Source: Apostichopus japonicus
Lineage: Eukaryota > Echinodermata > Holothuroidea > Aspidochirotida > Stichopodidae
Reading direction: 5' to 3'
Assembly: GCF_037975245.1 (NCBI RefSeq)
Contig: NC_092572.1
Coordinates: forward strand, 22,248,489-22,312,488
DNA: 64,000 bases
This document shows positions 1 to 11,267 of this stretch, piece after piece (position 1 is the stretch's first letter; every line of letters starts with the position of its first letter). Under the pieces are notes generated by a model. The model was not told the origin of the DNA. It did no database searches and saw only the letters and a program-made list of their open reading frames with translations. A program made the position numbers and the translations under genes.

Positions 1-137
1 CAAGAATCTAAGATAAGGCTTGTTTCTTAATGGAATATCTCAACATAAAATGTCATGTTGCAGCTACTGATGATGCTAAAATAGTGTTAATGCTGCCAAC
101 ACTGACAGGAAGTGAAAAGCTGTTGTTTCAGTTTCGG
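1..137. other. No gene recognised
   Basis: Unique AT-rich sequence leading into the first tandem array. I see no open frame, RNA gene or repeat in it. Confidence 0.5.
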
Positions 138-880
138 TTGCTATATACATTTCAGGGTGGCCAATTGTTTCTGTAAGCTAGGCTATGTACATTTCAGGGT
201 GGCCCATTGTTTCTGTAAGCTAGGCTATGTACATTTCAGGGTGGCCCATTGTTTATGTTAGCTAGGCTATGTACATTTCAGGGTGGCCCAATGTTTCTGT
301 TAGCTAGGCTATGCACATTTCAGGGTGGCCCATTGTTTCTGTAAGCTAGGCTATGTACATTTCAGATTGGTCCATTGTTTCTGTTAGCTAGGCTATGTAC
401 ATTTCAGGGTGGCCCAATGTTTATGTTAGCTAGGCTATGTACATTTCAGGGTGGCCCAATGTTTCTGTTAGCTAGGCTATGTACATTTCAGGGTGGCCCA
501 TTGTTTCTGTAAGCTAGGCTATGTACATTTCAGGGTGGCCCAATGTTTCTGTTAGCTAGGCTATGTACATTTCAGGGTGGCCCATTGTTTCTGTAAGCTA
601 GGCTATGTACATTTCAGGGTGGCCCAATGTTTCTGTTAGCTAGGCTATGTACATGTCAGAGTGGCCCATTGTTTCTGTTAGCTAGGCTACATGTACATTT
701 CAGGGTGATCCATTGTTTCTGTTAGCTAGGCTATGTACATTTCAGGGTGGCCCATTGTTTATGTTAGCTAGGCTATGTACATTTCAGGGTGGCCCATTGT
801 TTCTGTAAGCTAGGCTATGTACATTTCAGATTGGTCCATTGTTTCTGTTAGCTAGGCTATGTGTAGTTTCAGAGTGGCTA
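138..880 (+). repeat. 42-bp tandem array, about 17.6 copies
   Basis: The unit runs GCTATGTACATTTCAGGG then TGGCCCATTGTTTCTGTAAG then CTAG. Units vary mainly at GTAAGC/GTTAGC, CCCATT/CCCAAT and TTTCTG/TTTATG. One unit near 690 has a 2-bp insertion (ACATGTACATT). The last unit decays into TGTAGTTTCAGAGTGGC. The array is not protein coding: 42 is divisible by three, but each unit carries a TAG. Each unit contains a splice-acceptor-like TTTCAG and a donor-like GTAAGC (see findings). Confidence 0.95.
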
Positions 881-1908
881 TTTTCAAGCTTGAAATATAT
901 TTGCAATCAATAAATATAAATATGTAATAAAAAATAAACTTAAGTGGCTCAGGGATGTAATTTCTAGTCTTTTGCGAGCATCTATTAAAAAACTAAGTTT
1001 GTCAAAGAATATTTGCAGATTCTTTTTAGTCAGTAACCTTCAAAACATAGTCTTTATCAGGTGTAACAACATAAAGTCTTAAAGATGGAGACTTCTCATT
1101 GAATATGTTGAACAACTATATGATGTAAGCATTACACAGCCTACCACTGTACAATCCCTCTAAGCCCTTTTTGCTGTAGTTAAGACATATTGCTCTAGGC
1201 TCTATTAGATTTAAGCTGTTCCCTATTTTTCAGACAAAAAAATGATCTTCTGTGTTCAACTTGGAAATGACTGAAAACCAAAGTATATATCATTTAATGA
1301 CTGGATCACTATTAAAACCAATCCATATGAGAGCTAAAAGCTATGCAGCAATATAGCTTAAATAAGGCTAAATAACTTCATAAGTGCCTTCCAGACAGAA
1401 TTGCTATTATCATTATTAAAATGCCAAATAACAGAAAGAGAGTTAGATAGAACTAAGTCTACCAAGCATTAGCTTTTCCCTCGCTAAAGTTTGACATTCA
1501 GAGCTCTACAAATTAACTGATCATAGTAAAAAATGATCTGTTTTTCTTCTCCCTCTCTCTCTCTTCTTTTATCTTTACGTCTCAATGGTACACGTAGAAG
1601 CTAACTTTACTTGCCAGAATCTTGTGATGAGTGAATAGTTGTTGTTTCTCCTGCATATAATGTTTTATTTTATTTTATTAATATTGATAATGACAATACC
1701 TGTTGTCTTCAAGTTATTTTAAGACATAGAGCTTCGGGGCCTTATCTTCTTGATTGTTTTAATACATATGGATGTTTCGACTCATAGTGAGATGAAGTTA
1801 AAAATTATAGCAGCAATAAATATTAAATCCAAGATATGAGGTTTAATGTGTTTGTTACTACCAGTGACACCAGAGAGTTATATACCAATATACCCTGGCT
1901 TATTATCG
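881..1908. other. No gene recognised; AT-rich unique sequence
   Basis: No open frame of note on either strand. A short CT-rich microsatellite lies near 1547-1570. I see no transposon ends. Confidence 0.5.
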
Positions 1909-2124
1909 CAGTAAGCTTAAGTATATTTTGATTCATCTAAATTCGGGAGTAAAGTTCATAGAGCAGTCTTGATAATTAAAACCTATAAAAAAAAACACAA
2001 CAAATACCCTTGCTTTTCATCATAGTAAGCTTAAGTATATTTTGATTCATCCAAAATCGTGAGTGAAGTACATAGAGCAGTCTTGACAATTAAAAACATA
2101 TAAAAAAAAAACCACAACAAATAA
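1909..2124 (+). repeat. Two-copy tandem duplication, period about 114 bp
   Basis: GTAAGCTTAAGTATATTTTG starts at 1911 and again at 2025. Both copies continue with a GATTCATC segment, a CATAGAGCAGTCTTGA segment, an A-rich tract and ACAACAAATA. The copies differ by scattered substitutions, so the duplication is not recent. Confidence 0.85.
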
Positions 2125-2720
2125 AGCAGGGTTGACAATCTTCCGTTATGCAACCGACCAAATTGGTGGAAAGATCTTGTGCAAAAACGAACAAATACGG
2201 GTTTGCTGGTATTTTATGACAAATGTACCCACCCTGTGCATGGGTAGGATTTATGTGGGTTTGCAATTGGCATCTCTTTGACGAACATATTTGGCGTTTA
2301 AAGATGTCTAACTGGCAACCCAGAAATGAAGGATGTACATGTGATATGAACATTACCCTCTTTGAAACAGGGGCTCACAGATGTCATGTGATCATTGATT
2401 TTGAGAGTCATATCAGGTGCCAATGACAATTATGTCACCATGCAGGCCCGTTTAATTGAGGCCTTGCTTTTCCTTGTCCTACTAACTGACCCCAGGACTA
2501 TGACCCCCAAAACCCTCCCTTATTGTCAGGCCTCAGTGCACGTGATCACAGAATAAATAGTAACCAAACCAGCAGCCTTTTGAACCAACTGGTATGAGAA
2601 TATAAAAGAAGTTAAAGAATTACCTTTTTATTTTTTAGCTTTTTAGCTTTTTATATTTATATTTCTGACAACTGAATGTTATGAACCACTTTAATAGCCT
2701 ACAGCAATAACATCTCTTTT
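2125..2720. other. No gene recognised
   Basis: Short opposed open frames (2090-2353 minus and 2223-2426 plus) overlap here and match no family I know. T-rich short repeats (TTTTTAGCTTTTTAGC) lie near 2634-2655. Confidence 0.45.
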
Positions 2721-5700
2721 AATGTCACAACTCAACGGTCAGCCAAACCATATCTCAGAATACAGACTTAATTGTTTTAATGTCACAACTGAACGGCCAG
2801 CCAAACCATATCACAGAATACAGACTGAATTGTTTTAATGTCACAACTGAAAGGCCAGCCAAACCATATCTCAGAATACAGACTGAATTGTTTTAATGTC
2901 ACAACTGAACGGCCAGCCAAACCATATCTCAGAATACAGACTGAATTGTTTTAATGTCACAACTGAACGGCCAGCCAAACCATATCTCAGAATACAGACT
3001 TAATTGTTTCAATGTCACAACTGAACGGCCAGCCAAACCATATCTCAGAATACAGACTGAATTGTTTTAATGTCACGACTGAACGGCCAGCCAAACCATA
3101 TCTCAGAATACAGACTGAATTGTTTTAATGTCACGACTGAACGGCCAGCCAAACCATATCTCAGATTACAGACTGAATTGTTTTAATGTCACGACTGAAC
3201 GGCCAGCCAAACCATATCTCAGAATACAGACTGAATTGTTTTAATGTCACGACTGAACGGCCAGCCAAACCATATCTCAGAATACAGACTGAATTGTTTT
3301 AATGTCACGACTGAACGGCCAGCCAAACCATATCTCAGAATACAGACTGAATTGTTTTAATGTCACAACTGAACGGCCAGCCAAACCATATCTCAGAATA
3401 CAGACTGAATTGTTTTAATGTCACAACTGAACGGCCAGCCAAACCATATCTCAGAATACAGACTGAATTGTTTTAATGTCACAACTGAACGGCCAGCCAA
3501 ACCATATCTCAGAATACAGACTGAATTGTTTTAATGTCACAACTGAACGGCCAGCCAAACCATATCTCAGAATACAGACTGAATTGTTTTAATGTCACAA
3601 CTGAACGGCCAGCCAAACCATATCTCAGATTACAGACTTAATTGTTTTAATGTCACGACTCAACGGCCAGCCAAACCATATCTCAGATTACAGACTGAAT
3701 TGTTTTAATGTCACTACTCAACGGCCAGCCAAACCATATCTCAGATTACAGACTGAATTGTTTTAATGTCACAACTGAACGGCCAGCCAAACCATATCTC
3801 AGATTACAGACTGAATTGTTTTAATGTCACAACTGAACGGCCAGCCAAACCATATCTCAGAATACAGACTGAATTGTTTTAATGTCACGACTGAACGGCC
3901 AGCCAAACCATATCTCAGAATACAGACTGAATTGTTTTAATGTCACGACTGAACGGCCAGCCAAACCATATCTCAGATTACAGACTGAATTGTTTTAATG
4001 TCACAACTGAACGGCCAGCCAAACCATATCTCAGAATACAGACTGAATTGTTTTAATGTCACAACTGAACGGCCAGCCAAACCATATCTCAGAATACAGA
4101 CTGAATTGTTTTAATGTCACAACTGAACGGCCAGCCAAACCATATCTCAGAATACAGACTGAATTGTTTTAATGTCACAACTGAACGGCCAGCCAAACCA
4201 TATCTCATAATACAGACTGAATTGTTTTAATGTCACAACTGAACGGCCAGCCAAACCATATCTCAGAATACAGACTGAATTGTTTTAATGTCACAACTGA
4301 ACGGCCAGCCAAACCATATCTCAGATTACAGACTTAATTGTTTTAATGTCACGACTCAACGGCCAGCCAAACCATATCTCAGATTACAGACTGAATTGTT
4401 TTAATGTCACAACTGAACGGCCAGCCAAACCATATCTCAGAATACAGACTGAATTGTTTTAATGTCACGACTGAACGGCCAGCCAAACCATATCTCAGAA
4501 TACAGACTGAATTGTTTTAATGTCACGACTGAACGGCCAGCCAAACCATATCTCAGATTACAGACTGAATTGTTTTAATGTCACAACTGAACGGCCAGCC
4601 AAACCATATCTCAGAATACAGACTGAATTGTTTTAATGTCACAACTGAACGGCCAGCCAAACCATATCTCATAATACAGACTGAATTGTTTTAATGTCAC
4701 AACTGAACGGCCAGCCAAACCATATCTCAGATTACAGACTGAATTGTTTTAATGTCACAACTCAACGGCCAGCCAAACCATATCTCAGAATACAGACTGA
4801 ATTGTTTTAACGTCACAACTGAACGGCCAGCCAAACCATATCTCAGATTACAGACTTAATTGTTTTAACGTCACGACTCAACGGCCAGCCAAACCATATC
4901 TCAGATTGCAGACTAAATTGTTTTAATGTCACAACTGAACGGCCAGCCAAACCATATCTCAGAATACAGACTGAATTGTTTTAATGTCACAACTGAACGG
5001 CCAGCCAAACCATATCTCAGAATACAGACTGAATTGTTTTAATGTCACAACTGAACGGCCAGCCAAACCATATCTCATAATACAGACTGAATTGTTTTAA
5101 TGTCACAACTGAACGGCCAGCCAAACCATATCTCAGATTACAGACTGAATTGTTTTAATGTCACAACTGAACGGCCAGCCAAACCATATCTCAGAATACA
5201 GACTGAATTGTTTTAATGTCACGACTGAACGGCCAGCCAAACCATATCTCAGATTACAGACTTAATTGTTTTAATGTCACGACTGAACGGCCAGCCAAAC
5301 CATATCTCAGATTGCAGACTAAATTGTTTTAATGTCACAACTGAACGGCCAGCCAAACCATATCTCAGAATACAGACTGAATTGTTTTAATGTCACAACT
5401 GAACGGCCAGCCAAACCATATCTCAGAATACAGACTGAATTGTTTTAATGTCACAACTGAACGGCCAGCCAAACCATATCTCATAATACAGACTGAATTG
5501 TTTTAATGTCACAACTGAACGGCCAGCCAAACCATATCTCAGATTACAGACTGAATTGTTTTAATGTCACAACTGAACGGCCAGCCAAACCATATCTCAG
5601 AATACAGACTGAATTGTTTTAATGTCACGACTGAACGGCCAGCCAAACCATATCTCAGATTACAGACTGAATTGTTTTAATGTCACGACTGAACGGCCAG

Positions 5701-6836
5701 CCAAACCATATCTCAGATTACAGACTGAATTGTTTTAATGTCACAACTGAACGGCCAGCCAAACCATATCTCAGAATACAGACTTAATTGTTTTAATGTC
5801 ACAACTGAACGGCCAGCCAAACCATATCTCAGAATACAGACTGAATTGTTTTAATGTCACGACTGAACGGCCAGCCAAACCATATCTCAGATTACAGACT
5901 GAATTGTTTTAATGTCACAACTGAACGGCCAGCCAAACCATATCTCAGAATACAGACTTAATTGTTTTAATGTCACAACTGAACGGCCAGCCAAACCATA
6001 TCTCAGAATACAGACTGAATTGTTTTAATGTCACGACTGAACGGCCAGCCAAACCATATCTCAGATTACAGACTGAATTGTTTTAATGTCACAACTGAAC
6101 GGCCAGCCAAACCATATCTCAGAATACAGACTGAATTGTTTTAATGTCACGACTGAACGGCCAGCCAAACCATATCTCAGAATACAGACTGAATTGTTTT
6201 AATGTCACAACTGAACGGCCAGCCAAACCATATCTCAGAATACACACTGAATTGTTTTAATGTCACAACTGAACGGCCAGCCAAACCATATCTCATAATA
6301 CAGACTGAATTGTTTTAATGTCACAACTGAACGGCCAGCCAAACCATATCTCAGATTACAGACTGAATTGTTTTAATGTCACAACTGAACGGCCAGCCAA
6401 ACCATATCTCAGAATACAGACTGAATTGTTTTAATGTCACAACTGAACGGCCAGCCAAACCATATCTCATAATACAGACTGAATTGTTTTAATGTCACAA
6501 CTGAACGGCCAGCCAAACCATATCTCAGATTACAGACTGAATTGTTTTAATGTCACAACTGAACGGCCAGCCAAACCATATCTCATAATACAGACTGAAT
6601 TGTTTTAATGTCACAACTGAACGGCCAGCCAAACCATATCTCAGATTACAGACTGAATTGTTTTAATGTCACAACTGAACGGCCAGCCAAACCATATCTC
6701 AGAATACAGACTGAATTGTTTTAATGTCACAACTGAACGGCCAGCCAAACCATATCTCAGAATACAGACTTAATTGTTTTAATGTCACGACTCAACGGCC
6801 AGCCAAACCATATCTCAGATTGCAGACTAAATTGGC
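2721..6836 (+). repeat. 58-bp satellite array, about 71 copies
   Basis: The unit is TGTCACAACTGAACGGCCAG, then CCAAACCATATCTCAGAATA, then CAGACTGAATTGTTTTAA. The TGTCAC of the unit lies at 2723 and at 6725, exactly 69 periods apart, so no net length change has accumulated across about 4 kb. Variation is confined to a few positions: CACAACT/CACGACT, AGAATAC/AGATTAC/ATAATAC, and CTGAATTG/CTTAATTG/CTAAATTG. The CpG in GAACGG is kept in almost every unit. A 58-bp period cannot hold a reading frame. The array ends abruptly at TTGGCCATAGG. Confidence 0.97.
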
Positions 6837-6873
6837 CATAGGTATGAGGAGGAGTATCTATTGCTGGTCATGT

Positions 6874-7068
6874 CTAACGTATTCCTAAATTGTAATCTGG
6901 TATGTTACAGAGGTAACTAATAGACACTAACTTTAGCTGTTCAACGTATGTTAACCAGAATTCTCTAAGCATCCTGCCCGGTTCCGGACCAGACAATTGT
7001 ACAATGGATCCGTCACTCCAATGAAATATTCTAGTAGCCAATGGGAAGAGTGAATCTTTCTTGAACAA
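6874..7068 (-). pseudogene. Possible C-type-lectin-like coding remnant
   Basis: A 64-codon minus-strand open frame begins right after the 58-bp array. It contains FHWSDGSIVQLSGPEPG followed about 30 residues later by SYLCN. The WSDGS motif, a nearby EP pair and a terminal Y-L-C resemble the second half of a C-type lectin domain (long-loop region, EPN/QPD motif, last cysteine). The middle cysteine and the usual W-N-D are not visible, and the expected residue after EP is missing. No splice sites were confirmed. The frame could also be chance; I call it a degenerate remnant with low confidence. Confidence 0.22.
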
Positions 7069-7084
7069 TCAAGTTGAAATGAAA

Positions 7085-7319
7085 ACCTCAAACTTGGACA
7101 TCTGAAATTGAACTTTATAATTTATAGGACAGAATTTAACCTTGAGAAATTAGTGAAGCAAACCAACGGTGGATCAAAGCCCCCCCCCCCACCAATGTCA
7201 ACCTCAGACTTTGTCATCTGAATTTGAACTTTATATTTATAATGACAGAAGTTAACCTTGAAATTAGTGAAGGTAACCAATGGCCCATCAAAGCCCCCCC
7301 CCCCCCTCACCAATGTTAA
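7085..7319 (+). repeat. Two-copy tandem duplication ending in poly-C
   Basis: ACCTCAAACTTGGACATCTG at 7085 and ACCTCAGACTTTGTCATCTG at 7201 begin two diverged copies with a period of about 116 bp. Each copy ends in ATCAAAG plus a long C run (11 C at 7180-7190, 13 C at 7294-7306) and ACCAATGT. The open frame here is a by-product; it reads the C runs as poly-glycine on the minus strand. Confidence 0.85.
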
Positions 7320-8712
7320 CAAATGTATTCTTGTGCAAATCTACAGCAAAATAACTCATCATTTACAGCAGACAAGATTTCAGTAGTCCCAAATTGCAGC
7401 TATTCCCATTTTTAGAGGAGATATATTGTCTCAGGTAACAGACTTGATTTTGGAGTCCCCAAATGAAGCCATGACCTTGAAGGTTTACTCATAATCTCGT
7501 CAATCAGTGTTGTAAGTGAATCACGGTAAGGCCGTAACATGATTAATCTTCGTCGGCCAGGAGAGAAGAAATAAGAAAATACACGATACCGCGGCATCTT
7601 TGGAGTCTCCCTGGCCTAACATTTTCAAAAAGTGAAGTTTTCACGCGGCTGCCCCGAGGTGTTCCAAAGAAGAAGAAGCAGCAGAAACTCACACTCGAGA
7701 TGTAGAAAATCCATCTGCGGTTCGTTTGCACTTAGCCTTTGAAACGTCTCGATTCTCTGTAAATCAAACAACGGCGTGAGAACAGACAAATTTGAAACCG
7801 CCAACGATGTGGTTAAATTTCTTGGAGTTTGGATTTATTATTTCATAAGAAAGCAATCAAGACTGTCTCCAGGCTGTCAAAATAGCCAGATGAGTCACAG
7901 AAGCTATATCCTAGCTGCAAGTAAATTGTGAGAGACATCTTAACCAGACAACAAAAAAAGACCAAAAACGAAGAAAAAAAATAATAAAGAATGGAAGCAT
8001 TTCGATCACACTTTATTAATTTTGATTCCAAGCTTACATCAATGTGACAAGGCAAATGGAACGATAAGGACTTGAATTTCTGAGCATATTTCATGATCAG
8101 TGAAGAGTTGTGTAATATTGTGGTTATATTCTCTTGCAGTACATGTGCAAACTGCTTTCCTTTTGTAGAGGGGGAGATAAAAGGATGCAAAAAGTGTGAC
8201 AGGTGTTTTATTTAAATCAATAGGTAACATTATGATGGTCTTATAACTACTATTACCAGTGGTAAGTTTGAACTACAGTGTGTGATGCTAAAATACTATG
8301 CTATGCTCAATACATACATTTTCCATATGGTTCAAAATTTCGAACTGTACGTTTTAAAAATTCTTTCGTTTATACGGCTGCCATATTTATTCAGGGTGTT
8401 GTTCCTCAAAACCTACTTTAATTCATTTATTAACTTTAGATGTATTACTTGTACATACAGTACATGCTATTTTAAGCTTCATTACTCTGAACTGTTTTTC
8501 ATATCCTATTTATAAATATGTACTTTCATGTATTTATACTGGATTTTTAATAAACTTGAAACTTGAAAAAAAACACCTTTATTTCAGCAATATTAAAATC
8601 AATTTTAGCAGCTACATCAAATGCAACAGGGTATATTTGTAGCAGTTTGTTCTTGGTTTGAACAAACCTAAATATGAATTAATCAAAACAGCTTTAAGTA
8701 TCAATTAAAGTA
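7320..8712. other. No gene recognised; possible retroelement 3' tail
   Basis: Minus-strand open frames at 7412-7597 and 7543-7731 overlap and match nothing I know. Around 8470-8573 the plus strand ends with TTTTTAATAAACTTGAAACT followed by TGAAA and an A run. A short TTGAAAC repeat tail of this kind is typical of non-LTR retrotransposon 3' ends, but I found no reverse transcriptase upstream. Confidence 0.35.
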
Positions 8713-9769
8713 TTAAAGACCAAATATGGAGGCAATTTTTTGTTGTTGAGATTTTCCATTAATTTAGGAGTTTACATACCCATAATCAACATGTGTAAAA
8801 AATAATCTTCGAAAACCTACTATAACCCATCAAAAACGACCACGAAAATGGACATTTTGGGTAGTCACGTGACATGAACCTCTGGAATGTCTGAAAACAG
8901 AGATTGACCCAAAGGAGCCTCTGGTCACCGTGTGACGTCAAAGTTTGTATACCGCGAAAATCAAACGCTGATATAGGCACTGTTTGTACACAGATAGCGA
9001 ACAATTGTACTGTTTTTGACTTCCAATTTCGAGCGTTTAAAAAGCTGTTAGCTTAAAACAAGAACACATGAAGGTTAACAACAAGTTTTAAGACAATTAT
9101 AAGCAGAAATTGTAGTTAAATTGCTTATTTTATTAGCAAAATTTCCACTCAAATGGAGGCATCTTTTACATAGCGTAGCGTCAATAGGTCCGTACAGTAC
9201 AATATACTTACATAGTACTTACTCGTTTTAATATCCAAAAGTATACAAACACAGAAAAAGTATCCTGTCAATAAACAAATTTAGCAGTGAATATCCTAAT
9301 CCACGTTTCTTGTTCAATCCTGGGCGAAAAACTACCGTGAGTCTGTGTAATTCCATAGAGTTAGGTCTAGTTGAAACAGGCCTTGACCAGTACTAACATC
9401 CCACAATCACAAGACAGTCACTAACGAAATAAAACGTCCGATCGCTACATACTACCGTTTTTATTCAACTCCTTGGACCATGCAGATGTCGGAATAAACA
9501 GAACGGACAATATTACACATGTATCACGAACTCATGATACTGGAATACAACAAATGAAATAGATAAATCCTAACATGGCTATTTACACATGCTGTGAGCC
9601 AACGCCGGCGAGAGTTGTAACTAACTACCGTACATGTACTAACAATGCTATACCCTTGGCACGGTATATATATACGGTCATCTCTTACAGTAAATATATT
9701 ACTGTCAATTGCGTGATATAATGTTACATGTAAGGATGTCCAGGGCGTGTTTACGGTCAATTTCCCATT

Positions 9770-9799
9770 AGCTATGTCCGACCATGGTCCGACACAGCT
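9770..9799. repeat. 30-bp near-perfect palindrome
   Basis: AGCTATGTCCGACCATGG continues with TCCGACACAGCT and is centred on CCATGG. The arms match at 10 of 12 positions. It lies inside the TTAA-flanked element and may form a hairpin. Confidence 0.7.
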
Positions 9800-9887
9800 A
9801 TCGACAGTATATAATTTTCACAGAATGAGACATTTGCAGTATACACAGAAGCAGGGTCATGCATGTGGACTCATGGGCATGATATAC

Positions 9888-10043
9888 TCCGGGTGCTGAA
9901 AAATCTTTCCGCGTGGATCTCAAAAAATTGATCCAAAGTCTGCGGCGTTTTACGTCGGTTCTTTTACTCGGAAATCTAAAAAAGCTGATGCTTTTGTTGG
10001 ATGAGGTATAACTGCAACTTCCAACAACACAGAATTGTGACAT
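9888..10043 (-). CDS. THAP zinc-finger N-terminal segment (partial)
   Basis: The frame starts with MSQFCVVGSC at 10043 and runs 52 codons to SAPG. It shows the first half of a THAP domain: the C-x4-C zinc-ligand pair (Cys5, Cys10), the F-F-R-F-P block at residues 21-25, a basic run (KRRR) and the conserved Trp at residue 37. The second ligand pair (C-x2-H) and the AVPTIF-like box are absent from the open frame. After SAPG the minus strand reads GTATATC, which could be a splice donor, so the domain may continue in another exon; otherwise it is broken. An earlier in-frame ATG at 10136 gives 31 unrelated residues, so I prefer 10043, where THAP proteins normally begin. The position next to the right terminal repeat suggests a transposase N-terminus. 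Confidence 0.6.
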
Positions 10044-10346
10044 TTTGAGGAAAAAGGAGTAATATCGTTGATGTTTTTGGCAGCTCAAGTATATGACTTT
10101 ACACACTAAAAGTATAGTTGTGAGTGAGGTATACAAACGTTGACGTCACATGGTCACCTGATGTCTTAGGAATGTTTCAGGAATGTCTGAAATAGAAGCT
10201 GACTTTTCGTCCCATTTTTCACTTATTTAACGTCCGAAATTGGTAAAGTTAATTACAGCAATGTGATTGGAGTCAGTTAAGGATTACATACATGAAAAAT
10301 GGTGGGATTTTATGTTCATCGAAAAGTCTCCATAGTTGGTCTTTAA

Positions 10347-10933
10347 GGATTGCTGTGACTATGTGAATGTTACTTAACCACTAAATCATTCAAATCAATT
10401 GCATAATGTTTTGCTCATGTATTTGATAATATTAGTGTTAATTACACGTACAGAACTTTCATTCTTCTTGGACTGTTAGTTTGTCATTTCAAAATAAACC
10501 TTGACAGAAATTTTAAAGATACTGTATTGTTTTGTATTGTTATGTAATATTCTAACTTAAAGAAATTGAAGAATTGCTATAAAATGTCCGTATTTTGTTC
10601 TTACCGATTGATAAGTTAGAGTACAGTAGTCTGCGGTATGGAAGGTAATATATACAGAGCAGGCCCACAGAAGAGTTGTAAATCATTATTGCTTAGGATA
10701 TGGGTGGGGGGAGTGGGAAGGGGGGCCTTGCCGGGGATGAGAAATATAAAATGCAGGTGAGAAGTATTTGTTGTTTATCTGGTATTTACTTTTACATGTC
10801 ATAGTGTATATATACTTCTCATTCTACCGGTGGAGGAGGGCGACATAAAGGATCTTATCATCAAGTTCAGGTTATAAGGATGTGACAACTACTGTAGTAA
10901 GATCAAATGTACAGGCATAAGCACCATCTTACA
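10347..10933. other. No gene recognised
   Basis: AT-rich sequence with one G-rich stretch at about 10698-10740 (GGGTGGGGGGAGTGGG followed by more G runs). No convincing open frame. Confidence 0.5.
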
Positions 10934-11267
10934 CTGGGGTGGGCAACCTACAACCCGCCAGTGAGTTTTTTGCAGCCTGTGAGATGTCTCAAGAAAACCA
11001 AAAAAATCACATCAAAAAAAACGAGCTAGCTGCTTAGAATTTATCGTCACTAATGATGCTGTCAGGTAGGCTTATTATCCCCATTAATTATCAACTGTAC
11101 TGTATTGACATTATGTTTTTGTGAATATCAGATTGAGTACACACACACATTGCTTGAAAGTCCTCGGAATCAAAGGTTTGAAATCAACAGCAGGAATTAG
11201 GTGCGGCCAAGTAAATTTTTCACTCCTTATATCTGGCCCATTCATTCAAAAAGGTTGCCTACCCCTG
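10934..11267. mobile_element. hAT-like non-autonomous element, 334 bp
   Basis: The left end is CTGGGGTGGGCAACCT and the right end, reversed, is CAGGGGTAGGCAACCT. The 8-bp flanks are ATCTTACA and ATCTAACC, matching at 6 of 8, so this is an old insertion. The CAGGGGTGGGCAACCT type of end and 8-bp duplications are typical of the hAT superfamily. No transposase frame is present. Confidence 0.7.

Larger units (their letters stand above)
8713..10346 (-). mobile_element. TTAA-flanked DNA transposon with THAP segment (Kolobok-like, decayed)
   Basis: The left end reads TTAAAGACCAAATATGGAG. The reverse complement of the right end reads TTAAAGACCAACTATGGAG, one mismatch in 19. TTAA at both ends fits a TTAA target-site duplication with the element proper beginning AGACC. 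A second inverted stretch lies inside: TGACGTCAAAGTTTGTATAC at 8933-8952 mirrors GTATACAAACGTTGACGTCA at about 10128-10147. A THAP-domain coding segment on the minus strand starts about 300 bp inside the right end, where an N-terminal transposase exon would lie. Kolobok elements are known for TTAA duplications and THAP-bearing transposases; P elements also carry THAP but make 8-bp duplications. No catalytic domain is readable in the remaining 1.1 kb, so this copy is presumably non-autonomous. Confidence 0.7.

Noticed and set aside
2721-6836. CRISPR-like array
   Set aside because: Units are contiguous with no unique spacers, and the genome is eukaryotic.
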